The notes below the pieces were generated by a model. It made no database searches and was not told where the DNA came from. It was given only the letters and a program-made list of their open reading frames with translations. From Macrosoma leucophasiata (Eukaryota > Arthropoda > Insecta > Lepidoptera > Hedylidae): a DNA stretch of 64,000 bases. The DNA is taken from positions 17,408,501 through 17,472,500 of the forward strand of contig JAWQUS010000010.1 in the NCBI GenBank assembly GCA_036365455.1. The letters are read 5' to 3'. The first letter of the stretch is position 1; each line of letters begins with the position of its first letter. Positions 44,153-56,711 of this stretch are shown piece after piece. The position numbers and the translations under genes were made by a program.

Positions 44153-45407
44153 AGTGTATCTCGTATATGATCATCGACAATTTTTTTTTCCAAAAAGCGA
44201 TAACATCTTTCTAACATACGCAACATAAATTTGTATATACACGGCATTTATGTTCCGTATTGTCTAGATAAAGAATGTTTATGATCGCGTTGAGTTACAA
44301 TATTTGTTATCCTTCCTGACCAAATCACATGGGACTGTACACACTAGGCAGTTAGGACAAGAGGCACTCACGCTTAAAACGGCCATAATATTATCGGCGT
44401 CAAAAGCAAACCGTGATATTTATATGATTTATGACAACAAAGCACGTAAACAGACTGAAAAAAAAACAAATCGTCGCTCAAATTGCAAATGGGGTGCTCG
44501 AAAAAAATCAAAATCGTTCAAGTCTCATCCGCTCACCGACATCGGGGCACCGGGATGTGTTGTCGTGACAGAAAAAGCCCTCCATCAATCTACTCAAACC
44601 TATTTCCTAACACATTCCCGTCCTCATCCTTTCATATCACACCGCGGCTTGGCATTTCAGATATTGGCGAAAATATTCAACGGCTTTTTTTTTGTCGGCA
44701 AAACGATCCTTGATAAAACCGAAACAGTGAAGGCTTAATTTCAATAAATATGAAACTTTTAGTTAAACAAGTGTCTTACGCACTGTTTGTGCGAAAGACA
44801 CTTGTGCATGAAATTAAATTAAATTAACGCTTTTCAGCAATATAAATTATATATATGTATTATATATATGTATATATATATACATCTAAATATATATATA
44901 AAGGGTTCTTTTTATGATTATAATATAAACTTCATGCTACAAAACGTCATACCAAGCTCGACAAGCTTAAAGTAATGAGAAGTGTGAAAATTTGAAAGGC
45001 TCTTATGCGTAATTTGCTAAGTGTACTGGTCATTAGTAGGTAATGCACCCTCACGCGTCCTCATAAGGAACTCTTTTGTACATTATCATAAACAACTTTT
45101 GTTCTACGAGTACATCTCAAGATATTATACCTATTCCTTAGCTTTCCAAAGTTTTTTTCATCTTTTCGGGTCATGACTTTAATTCTTCTGAAACCTAATG
45201 TAACTAAACCAACATTCTTCTGAAATCTAATGTAATTCTTCTGAAACCTAACCTAACCAAACCAACATTTAACCCAACATCTGCTTACCGATTGTCCTCG
45301 CTACAGTAACGCTCACTACACTCACATAAACACATGCAATATGCTCAATATAGACCCATTCAAATTAGAAAGCATCCAACGAAAGAAAGTACAAGAAACT
45401 CATTTAA
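44153..45407. other. Unclassified stretch; 144-codon frame not supported
   Basis: The frame at 44304-44738 has runs of lysine and phenylalanine from A and T tracts, no domain and an overlapping rival frame, so I do not call it. An (AT)n tract lies at 44841-44895. Confidence 0.35.
44768..44804. other. Compact perfect-stem hairpin
   Basis: A 37-nt hairpin: CAAGTGTCTT pairs with AAGACACTTG, one A-A mismatch, then CGCAC with GTGCG around a TGTTT loop. Short for a pre-miRNA. Possibly a terminator-like or MITE remnant structure. Confidence 0.4.
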
Positions 45408-45600
45408 TCACTTCACTTGCATTTCTACAGATGCTGCAGCTTTTGCGATGCGTCTCCATTTGTTGCGGTCTTCAGCGTCTCGGCTGTATTGGACTATTGA
45501 TTTTTGAGTGGCAGTTTTTATGGAGTATGTCCATCTATCTCGTTGGCGATCGACCGCGCGACCGCTTTCCTGCCACAAGCCCCAGGACAACAAGTCGTTC
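45408..45600 (-). pseudogene. Retroelement ORF C-terminal remnant
   Basis: The minus frame reads RAVDRQRDRWTYSIKTATQK and then DAEDRNKWRRIAKAAASVEM, with a stop after QVK. This fits the C-terminal end of a LINE-type endonuclease/RT polyprotein. A plus-strand piece of the same sequence is at 46925. Confidence 0.55.
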
Positions 45601-46113
45601 CAGAGTACTGGTAATCAAATAAATAATAGGGATATAAACAAGAAGAACCTCGATAGGAATTATATAGGAGCACAATTTTGATACCATATTCCTTTAGTCT
45701 GACAAGAACGCGAAAAGAAATCTATGCGTTACCTACTTTTCGGTCCTCCGATTAGACATAATTGGGATGAAATAGTGAAAGGGGCAAGAAACATACTTAT
45801 CACAATCTCAAACTTAAAACACTATTAACGTGTGCAGATCGAGTGAAGTGCAAGTAAAACGGCATGCGGCCGGCATAAGGCTCATTCAAAGGTTGTACTA
45901 CAGACTGCTCGACTATGTTGATGAACTCGATCGATAAGCACAACATGTTATGAACACCGAACTAATTGTGAAATTTAACAATTAAATCAAACTACAAATG
46001 CATCGAGCTGAACGATATATCTATTGCGTGAGACATCGACTATGGGCTGATTGGTCTGTGGCGTGAGATATGCCACGTTTGACGAAAGAGTTTAGAGCAA
46101 TATACGTCATCAC

Positions 46114-46396
46114 TTTTTTATGGTATGGAAGTGGCAAACAAGCGTGTATTTCAAATTGATGTTAAGTGATGACTGCATCCTATAGATACCCACACAAAGA
46201 CCAAGGTCAAAATGCAAATGCGTTACCACTCCTGAGGCCTAAGGTGTTATGCCTCTGTGCCGGAAATTACAAGGCCGTATATTACCACCTGATCGGAACA
46301 CGGTAGTGCTGAACACTACCATTTAGCGGCAAGTATATTAGGTAATGCGGTGGTGCTTACGCCCGTGAGCTCCGTCACTGGAGCTCTACCACCAGT
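46114..46396 (-). mobile_element. SINE-like repeat, full length
   Basis: T run to head 'gctctaccaccagtgaaa'. A second head scrap (tctagctctaccactagtc, about 46403-46421) follows at once, as if two copies met head to tail. Confidence 0.88.
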
Positions 46397-46421
46397 GAAA
46401 AACTCTAGCTCTACCACTAGT

Positions 46422-46560
46422 CATCACTCCAGGCGAAAGAAGTCCACTGCTGGACAAAGTCTTACTGAAACACGCCCACCACAACACTGGAGAGCATCAT
46501 ACGGAGAGAATGTGCTATAATCGCCATGCTTGGCTTGGATTGACGATCGCACAGGTGGTA
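46422..46560 (-). mobile_element. RTE-type LINE 3' end fragment
   Basis: 'gaagtccactgctggacaaa' and 'cgccatgcttggcttggatt' correspond, inverted, to the RTE 3' end seen at 2964-3100 and 55561-55768. Confidence 0.55.
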
Positions 46561-46924
46561 GTTTTTTAAGTCGATTGTTTTTTAATGTTTGTAAATTCTA
46601 TAAAAAAAATATATAGAACTTTGATTGACGTAGCCTTTTCCTATAAACTGAAGCGTGAATCTATTTTGTTACTTAGCAGTTGCAACACATTTTCTTTTTC
46701 AACTTCCTTGTATATTTATACTCGTACAAGAGGAGTAAGTATTGTTGTGGATGACTTGACAGAAGTCCTCGCTACGGTTTACGGGCGACTTAAGTCAATA
46801 TTAAGATAAAAGGTGAGTATAGAGTGGATTAGGTATGTTTTTTGAGTTAAGGTGTGTGTGATGATATATCATGTATTATGGAACTGTTTTAGGGTGTTAA
46901 CAATGTGTTTTGTTCATTATCATA

Positions 46925-47015
46925 AACAATGGAGACGCATCGCAAAAGCTGCAGCATCTGTAGAAATGCATCATCGCCAGCCACGACTACTCTTCCAAGA
47001 GTGAACGACTAAAGA
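46925..47015 (+). pseudogene. Retroelement C-terminal scrap
   Basis: Reads WRRIAKAAASVEM, the plus-strand equivalent of the motif at 45408-45600, then diverges. Confidence 0.5.
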
Positions 47016-47291
47016 GGAGGACCCTGACGCGACGCAATATTAGACTGAGAGGTGACAGGATTTTTCAAAACGATCGTGGATGCGGTCAGATTTACTTTAG
47101 TGGGCTGTAGAGTTCTAAGGTGAATGATCACGGTCTGCTTGCTTTCAGTGGTTGTAACTTCGAATTATAGAGCTTACAAGAGGCTTGTTGCGCAAAAATA
47201 AAACGATCAGAGAAATGGTTAGTTTTATATAAAAATTATTTTATAAAATGCCTATACTCTACAGTCAGTACAGTATAGTATCACTCCATCC

Positions 47292-47347
47292 ATCATATCC
47301 ATCAACGTGAACTGTATGCTTGTTAGCCACTTAATGACATAAAAAAG
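47292..47347 (+). mobile_element. SINE-like tail scrap
   Basis: 'atcaacgtgaactgtatgct', 'tgttagccactta' and 'gacataaaaaa' correspond to the last 55 bp of the main SINE. Confidence 0.6.
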
Positions 47348-47901
47348 ATACAGCCAATGTGTAGATACCTTTACAATTACATACCTACTGCATAAAAAGA
47401 TACCAATATCGAAGCGTCGTTTAAAAAAAACGACTTAACATGGATTTTGTATTGCGAGAATTTCATCGACTGACCTGTCGTACAAGTTGACAGAATATAA
47501 ATTCAAACACGAACCTCCGACCGACCTATAATGAAAATTTGGTTGCTTGGCTCAATATCTTTTATAATGCGTGAAATCATTATGGATCGGTATACAAATA
47601 GAACTCAGTTAGAAATGTTTGAGGTTTTTACCTCTTTGACTTATATGTATTAAACTACAACGTTGATCACTGGTAATAATATAATTTGGTCATTAACTAC
47701 CTGTGATTGTATGCGAATCATAAACATATTTTGGGACAGGCACTGAGTAGCAACCCATTGAGCCCATAAAGATCGGGGTTCAAAGTCGGTTAACTTGCAT
47801 GTTTTTGACATAGATAGAGAAGTCTCTACAATATTTCTATAAACTCATATGGTAGATATCATTACCGTTAATTAATCGCAACTCCAAAAAAATATATAGA
47901 A

Positions 47902-48475
47902 CTAGCTGGCCCGGCGAATTTCGTATCGCTTTAAAGTAAAGATTAAAAAACACACTAGTTTTAGCGAAACTAACAAACAGCAATAAAATAGATTTTTTTT
48001 AATTGCCTGTACTGTCCACTTTTGGTAATACATCAATGAAATGTGTAAGTACGTCATAATGGCGGGCATTGATATAAAATTTGAATTTACAAAATTATTG
48101 ATTTTATTTCACGAATTATCAAACAATACGAATTTTGCGGATAAATGTTTTCGACACAGAATAATATTTTTTTTTACGATTTTTAATTGTAAATAGGTTT
48201 CGATCGAGTCTACCGTAAATCTATGGGAGAAAATATGTATTGTAATGTCTGTGCTTAGATTCGTAATGGCGGATTGTCAAATATAATAGTCTTTGTATGA
48301 AATACAACTAAAAATATATAAGCTTTATTGCGACTATAAATTGAGGTATACGCTATCCTATCTGGTAAGTTGAATCAAACTGCACACGGTGCGCAAGTTT
48401 TATTAAAATTGGTTAAGTAGTTTAAGAGTCCATCGCGGACAAACACTGTGACACGTAATTTATATATATTTAAGA
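47902..48475 (-). mobile_element. Longer Helitron-type element
   Basis: CTAG at 47902-47905 with a hairpin region 'cccggcgaatttcgtatcg', and at the other end 'gtgacacgtaatttatatat' leading to a minus-strand TCTTAAATATA start. About 574 bp. The 3' end resembles the 43579 family, but the body differs. Confidence 0.5.
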
Positions 48476-49384
48476 ATATTTCTCACTATTTCGATGCCTA
48501 ACTACTTATCTATATCAACATTAAATAACTTTTGTACTCATACTAACAACACTACTCATTCTGTTGAAATTGAAACCGTTACAAACTTTTACGATATGTA
48601 TAAATTACATATACATATAAAGCTACATTAAATATAAGTTCCTAATAGTTAGTAAAAATACCAAAGTTTTTAGTGCTATTCAACAACGCAAAATTGACTA
48701 CAAAATATTTTTGTCAGGAAAGAGGAACTAAAAAATAAATGAAGTTGCAGTGAATATTTCGAGTAGGTGTATCCCGTCTGAAACATTCCTGTTAAACATT
48801 GCGCTTGACTATGTACAAACTAAAAGCTGGAACAATCGTAAAGCTCGTAAAAGTGTAGGATATTCCATCCTTTCGACTTTTATAACATATTGTATTTAAA
48901 CTATGGAATTTTGGAATGGTTTTGTTTTAAACACATACTTACTATAGATAGATAAAACTTTCGAAGAAAAACTTTGAAACGAAAATAAATATTACTAACG
49001 TAACATTCGTTACACAGTATAATTAATTATTACTTTTATTTATTAATTAACATGCGACGAACTCTACTGTATATTTATTACATTTTGCTCAACTAGATAG
49101 TTATGTGAATTGAATAGAAATTGATATAAAGAATTAAAATACCGTAAATACATCCTAGGGAAGGCCATAACTTACATCCAAAAACTAAAGGCCAAACTTA
49201 CAAAGTGGGGAAAGAGATAGTAAGAAATAAATCACCATGTCAGTTCGAGAACAAAATAATTCAACGAAGCCTATCCAATTGCAGAGAAATGTTAGGCAGA
49301 GCAATATACCGATCAGTTTGCATATATTTTTGCGCAAATACGCAGTGGTGATGGTCCATTCTCCATACTAATTTTATACAAACT
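48476..49384. other. Unclassified AT-rich stretch
   Basis: No repeat or frame supported up to the RTE insertion. Confidence 0.4.
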
Positions 49385-49394
49385 ATTACATATT

Positions 49395-52300
49395 TATTAT
49401 TATTGGGGTGTAAGGGGTCTCAACCAACACCATCGAGACCCAAGCCAACCTCACCTGCACGTGGTGCACCCTGCTACGTAACAAACGAGGCTCTGGCGAC
49501 CTGCCAACACGCACTGGACCAGCGTGGCGGGTTATGGTCTAAACCCCCCCAAGATGGAAATGCAGACGAGGAAAAGGCCCCAAGTGCCCGGCGGCTCCAG
49601 GAGCAAAACCGGCGTAGACGGGCGCTGGTCGAGCTCTGGAGCCAGGGGTGCTAAGAATCTCCGGGTGAGTCGCTTCCGTCAAACGACTTCGGCATGCACA
49701 ACGGAAAACCGACGTAGGTTATCACTGGTAACATACAATACACGCACGTTAAGGACAGACGAGAAAATTGCTGAGCTGGAAGAAGAATTGAACAAGTTGC
49801 ACTGGGACATCTTAGGTCTATCTGAAGTCCGTAGAGAGGGAGAGGACACGATAACCCTGAAGTCTGGCAACTTGTTCTACTACCGGGAGGGCGACCAGCA
49901 GTCCCAAGGTGGTGTCGGGTTTATCGTCCACAAGTCTCTCGTTAACAACATTGAATGCATCACGAGTGTGTCGAGTAGGGTCGCGTACCTGATACTCAGA
50001 ATATCCAAGAGATATTCCTTGAAGGTCATCCAGGTCTACGCACCGACCTCGGCACACCCGGACGACGAGGTGGAAGCTATGTATGAGGACATAAGTAGGG
50101 CCATACATACTTCCAAAACGTATTTCACTGTTGTAATGGGAGACTTCAACGCAAAGCTGGGCAAGAGATGCGATAATGAGCTGAGAGTGGGGCAATTTGG
50201 ATGTGGGAATCGGAACCCTAGGGGCCAGAGGCTGGCCAATTTCCTGGAGAAGGAGGAACTTTTTATGACTAACTCCTTTTTCAAGAAGCCGCCCCATAGG
50301 AAATGGACCTGGATGAGCCCAGACGGTTCCACAAAAAATGAGATAGACTTCATTATGACCAACAAGAAACACATATTCAATGATGTCTCCGTGATTCACA
50401 GGGTGAAAACCGGAAGTGATCACCGAATGGTTAGGGGCACATTGAATTTAAACATCAAGATCGAAAGATCTCGTCTAATGAAGTCTACGCTCCGACCTAC
50501 TATTTCTCACATACAAAACCCCGAGAACTTTCAGCTCGAATTGAAAAATCGCTTTGCTTGCCTGGAGGATTGCATCTCAGTGGACGATATGAATGACAGG
50601 TTGGTAGAAACTGTCCAGTCGGTGGGGTATAAATACTTTAAAACTCGCCGACAAAATAGACCTCAAAAACTAACCGATCAAACCCTCAACCTTATGGCAG
50701 AACGACGCTCAATGACACTGCAGACCTCTGATGAAGCTGAAAAATACCGGCAACTTAATAGACAGATCCAACAGTCCTTGCGGCACGATATCAGATCCTT
50801 CAACACAAAATGTGTTGAGGAAACGATAGAGCGAAACAAGGGCTCCAAAGTGTTTGCAAGGGATCTGTCTATTGGACAGAGCCGGATGATGCAGCTGAAG
50901 ACAGAGGACGGCAGTTTAGCGTCGACTAAGCCTGAGGTATTGCGGGAGATCGAGAGGTTCTATGGGCAGTTATATACCTCGGTCGCACAACCTGCCTCTG
51001 ATTTGGTCAGAGACCCGAGAGCCAAATTAACCCGACACTATACCGAAGATATCCCGGACATCAGCCTGTACGAGATTAGGATGGCCCTCAAACAGCTTAA
51101 GAACAACAAGGCGCCTGGAGAGGACGGAATCACTACAGAGCTTCTACAAGCGGGTGGATCACCGTTACTGAAAGTCCTTCAGAAGCTCTTTAATTCCGTC
51201 CTATTCGAAGGTACTACGCCAGAAGCATGGAACAGAGGCGTGGTGGTGCTTTTCTTCAAAAAAGGTGATAAAGCCCTATTGAAGAACTATAGACCCATCT
51301 CGCTTCTGAGCCATGTCTACAAGCTGTTTTCGAGGGTGATCACGAACCGTCTCGCTCGCAGGTTTGATGACTTCCAGCCTCCCGAACAAGCCGGTTTCCG
51401 AAAAGGCTATAGTACCATAGACCACATACACACGCTGCGGCAGGTTATACAGAAGTCCGAGGAGTATAACCGGCCATTATGCTTAGCGTTCGTGGACTAT
51501 GAGAAAGCCTTTGATTCGGTTGAAACATGGGCTGTGCTGCAGTCTTTACAGCGTTGCCACATTGACTATCGGTATATCGAAGTGTTGAAGTGTCTGTATA
51601 AAAACGCCACCATGTCAGTCCGAGTACAGGACCAATGCACGAGGGCGATTCCTTTGCAGAGGGGAGTAAGACAGGGAGATGTCATCTCACCTCTGCTCTT
51701 CACCAATGCAATGGAAGACGCCTTCAAGCTCCTGGAATGGCAAGGACTAGGCATCAATATCAACGGCGAATACATCACTCACCTTCGGTTTGCCGACGAT
51801 ATTATAGTCATGGCAGAGTCGCTGGAAGATCTCAGCACAATGCTCGAAGACCTCAATCGAGTATCCCAAAGAGTGGGCCTTAAAATGAACATGGATAAGA
51901 CCAAGGTCATGTTCAATAACCTTGTATCGCCCACTCCAGTGTCCGTTGGGAACTCGATGCTCGAAGTTGTCGACGACTACGTCTATTTAGGACAAACCAT
52001 ACAACTAGGCAGGTCGAACTTCGAGAAAGAGGTCATGGAGAAGAGAGAAAGAGGAGATGACCTACGGTGCCGAGACGTGGTCTCTCACTATGGGTCTCGT
52101 ACGAAAGCTCCAAGTCACTCAGCGGTCAATGGAAAGGGCTATGTTCGGCGTATCCCTACTGGATCGAATCAGAAATGAGGAGATCCGTAGGCGAACGAAA
52201 GTCGCTGACATAGCCAAGCAGATTTCCAAGCTGAAGTGGCAATGGGCAGGGCACATAGCTCGGAGAACCGATAGCCGCTGGGGCAGAAAGGTTCTCGAGT

Positions 52301-52477
52301 GGAGACCACGTATCGGCAAACGCAGCGTAGGACGTCCACCTGCAAGATGGACCGACGACCTGATCAAGGCTGCAGGTACCCGCTGGATGCACGTCGCTTC
52401 CGATCGGTCGGCATGGAGGTCCTTGGGGGAGGCCTATGTTCAGCAGTGGACGTCTTATGGCTGATATGATGATGATG
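49395..52477 (+). mobile_element. Nearly full-length RTE-clade LINE with 10-bp target duplication
   Basis: ATTACATATT occurs immediately before (49385-49394) and after (52478-52487) the element. That marks one intact insertion of about 3.08 kb, close to the usual 3.2 kb of RTE elements. The 3' end is a short (GAT)n tract (52465-52477) rather than poly(A), which is diagnostic of RTE. The 5' part includes a short untranslated region ending near 49524. The clean duplication and long open frame point to fairly recent insertion. Confidence 0.92.
49524..52464 (+). pseudogene. RTE endonuclease/reverse transcriptase, broken near the C-terminus
   Basis: Nicks target DNA and reverse-transcribes the element RNA. 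The 884-codon frame shows an APE-type endonuclease: YNTRTL (71-76), GLSEVR (98-103), VYAPT (171-175), GDFNA (206-210) and SDH (298-300). The reverse transcriptase shows KAPGEDGI (529-536), NYRPISLLS (588-596), FRKGYSTIDHI (625-635), AFVDYEKAFDSV (655-666), RGVRQGDVISPLLF (713-726) and FADDI with both catalytic aspartates (756-760). After SNFEKEV (837) the frame is replaced. The C-terminal region resumes at 52057 in another frame as MTYGAETWSLT and runs to 52464 (GRPPARWTDDLIKAAGT). About 40 residues are missing at the join, so an internal deletion disrupted an otherwise intact protein. The upstream overlapping 83-codon frame (49403-49654) is not clearly a separate gene. Confidence 0.92.
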
Positions 52478-52487
52478 ATTACATATT

Positions 52488-54471
52488 CACACATTATAGT
52501 AATATTATAAATGAGAAAATAATATCTGTAAGTCACGCTTTCACGACCAAACCACTCTATCGAATGTGATAAAATGTAACATGGCGGTATTTTGAATTCT
52601 AAGAAAGGTCAAGCTACTTTTTACCGATTGTTAAGATACACTATTGCAGACATATTGCGTACACATAAGTACTTCGTTACTTCTCTCTAAATCTTGGATT
52701 AACAAATGTGAATTTAATTATAAGAATTGACGTAATAATTATGAACTGATGACTGGCGGTTGAATTCCAGCAGCGGAGTTGGAGAGCGTTGTTATACTCG
52801 TTATCACCAGATATCGCCTAGTCTATCATCGGTAATGTATGAGCTACTTTGTGGTACACATTACTTAGTACAGTATTATGTAATGTACACTCCCGTAATT
52901 AATTAAATCACAAAGTTCACGTTTGTATCGAACAAACAACATAATACGAGTAATTCACGTTATTGTGTGTACCACTTGCCTTTAAGTCCTTTCACTTTAG
53001 TAAATAATAATATGTTGAATATCTTTATTATTAAAATAAGATGTCACGTATCCATAAGAGATTTAAAACTAGGTGAAAACAAAGCAAGTTTTCCTCGAAA
53101 ACCGTTTTCAGAACCGCCATTCAGAAAACTGAAAGATAAGAGGGCAACAATTTAATTGCATATTTCTCGTGAAATAATAACAGAGTTCTTGAACGTACTT
53201 CGACGAACAAAAGATAGCGGCAGGCGAGAGAATGTTACTTAGAGCCAGTCTCTTCGGCAGCGTTAAGTTTTGTATCTGCTTTAACACTCAATTGTTTTGA
53301 GTAGTCCTTAAATGTTGCGAACAAGGTCCAAATCTGAACTGTATTTTATTGTGTGAACGGAAACGTTGTCCGGGGCGCGCTCCATTCACACGCATGCGGC
53401 CCACATTGTTTGGTACGACACGGGAGGTAAGGAGAATGATTTTTCTGCCCGAAGCAGTTTTCCACAATAATGAGTCACTTGACGTATTGTCCCGCGGGCG
53501 CCATCTCGTCCAAATTACGAAGCCATTGTTACTGAGATATTGTTGGTCGCCTCGTGAATACGTGCGAATCATGGGTGTTTGCATGTAGGCCAGCCTACCC
53601 CTTCGGGGATTACAGGCGTGAAGTTACGTCGTTACGTAAGTTACGATCTAAATATGTGAGTGTAATAATTTATGTTAATAATTTGGCATCCATAAATCGC
53701 TTTCTCTCATCTGAGAAATTCAAAATGCGTACTACAAAAGAGGAATTACTTAAATTAATCTAGTTTCGTTTCATTCCAGTGTCTATCGTCTTATTGGTCA
53801 ATCAACAACGGGAATCTCGTTAAAAAAGGTTGTAGCACAAGCTAGCTGCAATTGAATTGTCTTTTGACTCTTCGTTCGCATACAACACGGTGAACGCAAA
53901 CAATACTTTTTTGATGATTCTTCAATTTATTTTGTCTCTTCATTCGTTACAAGGATCATAAACTCATAACATCTATAGAATGGCATTATTTCTATTCTTC
54001 ATAGATACAAACTTAATCAATGATAATACAGTGTACATCCGATACTTGGCTTGGATGTATTTATTCTTCTGCTTTATTGTTAATAGTTCAAGCTTTACAG
54101 TGCACCTTGTTAACTTTTTAAAGTTCGACCTTCGAGCGACTTTCCTTATTCGAAGTTTCTCGTTGTAGTTTCCGGATTGAAGTTGTTCTTATTTTCTTTT
54201 GAAATGTTCAGATCTAAGGAAATGATGTGAATATAAATGTCTTGAAGTAGTGATTTCTTTATGTCTAATTTTTCAATTTATAAGAAGGAGATTTGAATAC
54301 TCATTCCATTCAAAGTGCTAACTTTAACACGTTCACTGTCCCGTCCCTGTCAGACACAATAATTAATACATGCATGCACGCGAGAACCACCCTTGATCGC
54401 CAATTATGTTTCACCCCAGTTTAATCGTCGTTGATGATTCTGTTGACATCTTCGGGCACATCACTGGTGGT
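52488..54471. other. Unclassified stretch with a GC-rich island
   Basis: 53340-53570 is GC-rich and non-repetitive, with frames on both strands but no domain, so promoter-like DNA is possible. At 53560-53630 lies the repeat fragment shared with 18119-18211. Otherwise nothing supported. Confidence 0.35.
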
Positions 54472-54654
54472 AGAGCTCCAGTGACGGATCTTTCGGGCGT
54501 AGGCACCACCGCATTACCTAATATACTTGCCGCTAAATGGTAGTGTTCAGCACTATCGTGTTCCGGTCGGTAATGTACGGCCCTCTATAGGCTGCAGTCA
54601 TCACTTAACATCAATGTGAAATGCATGCTTGCCACTTCCAACAGATAAAAAAAG
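54472..54654 (+). mobile_element. SINE-like repeat with internal deletion
   Basis: The head is intact, but about 100 bp between 'gtacggccct' and 'ctataggctgcagtcatc' are missing. The tail is present with a short A run. Confidence 0.85.
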
Positions 54655-54753
54655 CAACTCCCAAACCCGGGCTTTAACCCAGGAGTAGCGGCCATGTTCT
54701 AATGTACTCTGTACAACATATTTATTTTTCACATATCTGTTTTTTACTTGACT

Positions 54754-54918
54754 GTTTATGTAATGGAAGTGGCAAGCAAGAATGCAGTTCACATTGATGT
54801 TAATTGAAGACTATAGCTTATAGACACCCACGCAAAGACCAAGGTCTAAATGCAGATGCGTTACCACTACCGAGGCCTAAGGTGTTATGCCTCTGTGCCG
54901 GAAATTACAGAGCCGTAA
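54754..54918 (-). mobile_element. SINE-like repeat, tail half
   Basis: 'tttatgtaatggaagtggca' to 'ggaaattacagagccgta', head missing. With the preceding plus-strand copy it forms a tail-to-tail inverted pair about 100 bp apart. Confidence 0.8.
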
Positions 54919-55560
54919 CTTATTTTAGTTTTCTTACTATAAAATGTATAACTTATTTTTATCAATGAATATCAATAGATTAATGAACAGATCGATGCGC
55001 AATGTAACAGATAATGACGTATCTAACTAAACTCGCAAAAGTTAGTCTCTCAACAATTTGAGAAACAATCGATGAGTTAACGACAAGACGGTGGCAAAAC
55101 GACAAAGAAATCGAATCTGATGAATTTCTTACGTACTTGATAAAATATTTTCATTATAAGACGGTCTCTAGTAAAGTTGTATTGTTCTTAATACATTCTA
55201 TGTATTAGTTTCATGTTCACAGACGCCGTGCCCTGTACATATTCTATACGGGGTATATAGATAGCGTTCCATTTCGCAGACACAGTTCAGCCTGTGCCTT
55301 TTATTGAACTAATATTGAATATTGAAAATAGTTCTGTTGTTATACTGTTTTATATTTGTTTCGTTAAAGTGAAATAGAAGAAAACCATTTTACTTTTGAT
55401 TATTTTCCACTTAGCGTCGCTCAGTTAGTTCCTCTAATTGTTTGTCTGCATCCACTATAAGACGGAAATGAGTTTTAAACAACTTCGTAGGATTAATTAT
55501 TAGAAACGTCTCTTTACACCGTTTTATATATTTTTCGTGATAAATATTCTTATGACCTAC
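54919..55560. other. Unclassified non-coding stretch
   Basis: No supported features. Confidence 0.4.
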
Positions 55561-55768
55561 CTCATCATATCGGCCGAAATATGTCCACTGCTGGACCAAA
55601 GACACCCCACAAGTGGGATATGCCGTAATCGCCACGCTTGGCAAGCGGATTGGCGATCGCAGTGACAAATCGCAGGACGCTGCCCATCTTGCGTTAATGC
55701 ATTTACTACCGCCCATTGGTCATTTGACCGCCATATTTTGGTTGACTGACTGCACTGACTGACTGACC
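55561..55768 (-). mobile_element. RTE-type LINE 3' end
   Basis: On the minus strand it ends ATATGATGA. 'atatgtccactgctggac', 'cgccacgcttggcaagcg' and 'gattggcgatcgcagt' are hallmarks of the RTE 3' UTR in Lepidoptera. It extends to a (CTGA)n-like run at about 55745. Confidence 0.65.
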
Positions 55769-55944
55769 TACCTGAATATTGCAAATTACGTTATCGGTTA
55801 CTTTTACATTGTCGGTGTTTATAATATCTACATAAATAAATTCAGATAAGTTGCAAGTTACAAGGCTTAAAAATACCCATGTACCTGTTGGAAATTAAAA
55901 CTTAAGTTCACCATCTTACCAATCAAGTGACAAAAAAGCATTAC

Positions 55945-56133
55945 AGTTCTCAATGATGGCAATCGAATAATGTGGCTTATAAACATCTATACAAAAAAAA
56001 ACATTTCCATGCGGATGCATCGCCACTCCTGAGGCCTGAGTTGTTATGCCTCTGTTCTAGAAATTACACAGACGTGTATTATTTCCTGACCGGAATAATA
56101 ACGCTGGACACTACCATTCAGCGGCAAGTAGTT
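55945..56133 (-). mobile_element. Diverged SINE-like repeat, middle part
   Basis: 'gccactcctgaggcctgagt', 'gttatgcctctgt' and 'cactaccattcagcggcaag' are recognisable; both ends are lost. Confidence 0.65.
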
Positions 56134-56199
56134 ATTATAATTATTTTGTTCAATGATAATCGGATGGAGTGTAATAATATCTTGTGATTTGATTGCAGT

Positions 56200-56340
56200 A
56201 TCAAATTGGATCCGCCAAGCTTGGCAGGCGGATTGGCGGTAGTTTTATCGTGGGACGCTGCTGCCCACCCCGCGTTGTTGTTTATAATACCGCCCTATTG
56301 GAATGATGTGACCGCTATTGTTCGGTTGACTGACTGCACT
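56200..56340 (-). mobile_element. Second RTE-type LINE 3' end fragment
   Basis: 'cgccaagcttggcaggcgga', 'gggacgctgctgccca' and 'ttcggttgactgactgcact' parallel 55637-55760, so the two came from the same family. Confidence 0.6.
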
Positions 56341-56711
56341 AGTGGAATTTCTTCTACTGGAAGTGTACAGAGGTAATTAGCATTTAAAAAAAAAATCTGC
56401 CTTTTTTATGAATGTAATTTTTTGTGTGAAAAATCACCTGTAGAGGCATATTCTACATTTATAAAAGGTAATTTACTCTTTGTTCTACATAATTATCCAG
56501 TAGACACTGTTAGCCGCTTGTTAGCAAACCGATTCCCTAATAAGTAAAATAAAGTGGATAACTGCTACGTAACTTTTCGCTACGAGTGCTACGACACACG
56601 TAGCAGGCATGTGCCATCGTAGAAGTCGCAGTCTTACAACTGCTACGGAGACTACGACAGATAATACTACCGACACAACCGTTCTAGATACAAAAAACTC
56701 AAACAGGACGT

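Noticed and set aside
44304..44738. 144-codon open frame as a host gene
   Set aside because: Lysine and phenylalanine runs come from A and T tracts, a second frame overlaps it, and no domain, signal or family resemblance is visible.
45240..45270. Telomere-like CCTAACCTAA
   Set aside because: Only two units of the insect telomere repeat, within locally repeated 'ttcttctgaaacctaa' sequence; too short to mean a telomeric insertion.
47740..47800. Possible tRNA-type B box (ggggttcaaagtc)
   Set aside because: No A box or acceptor stem at the right distance.
49818..50423. 201-codon minus-strand frame
   Set aside because: Antisense shadow of the RTE endonuclease coding region.
52745..52800. Possible eroded SINE head (ctggcggttgaattccagc)
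   Set aside because: Similarity is limited to a few positions and nothing downstream matches the family.
53349..53588. 79- and 98-codon frames on opposite strands
   Set aside because: Both are open because the island is GC-rich; no motif supports either.
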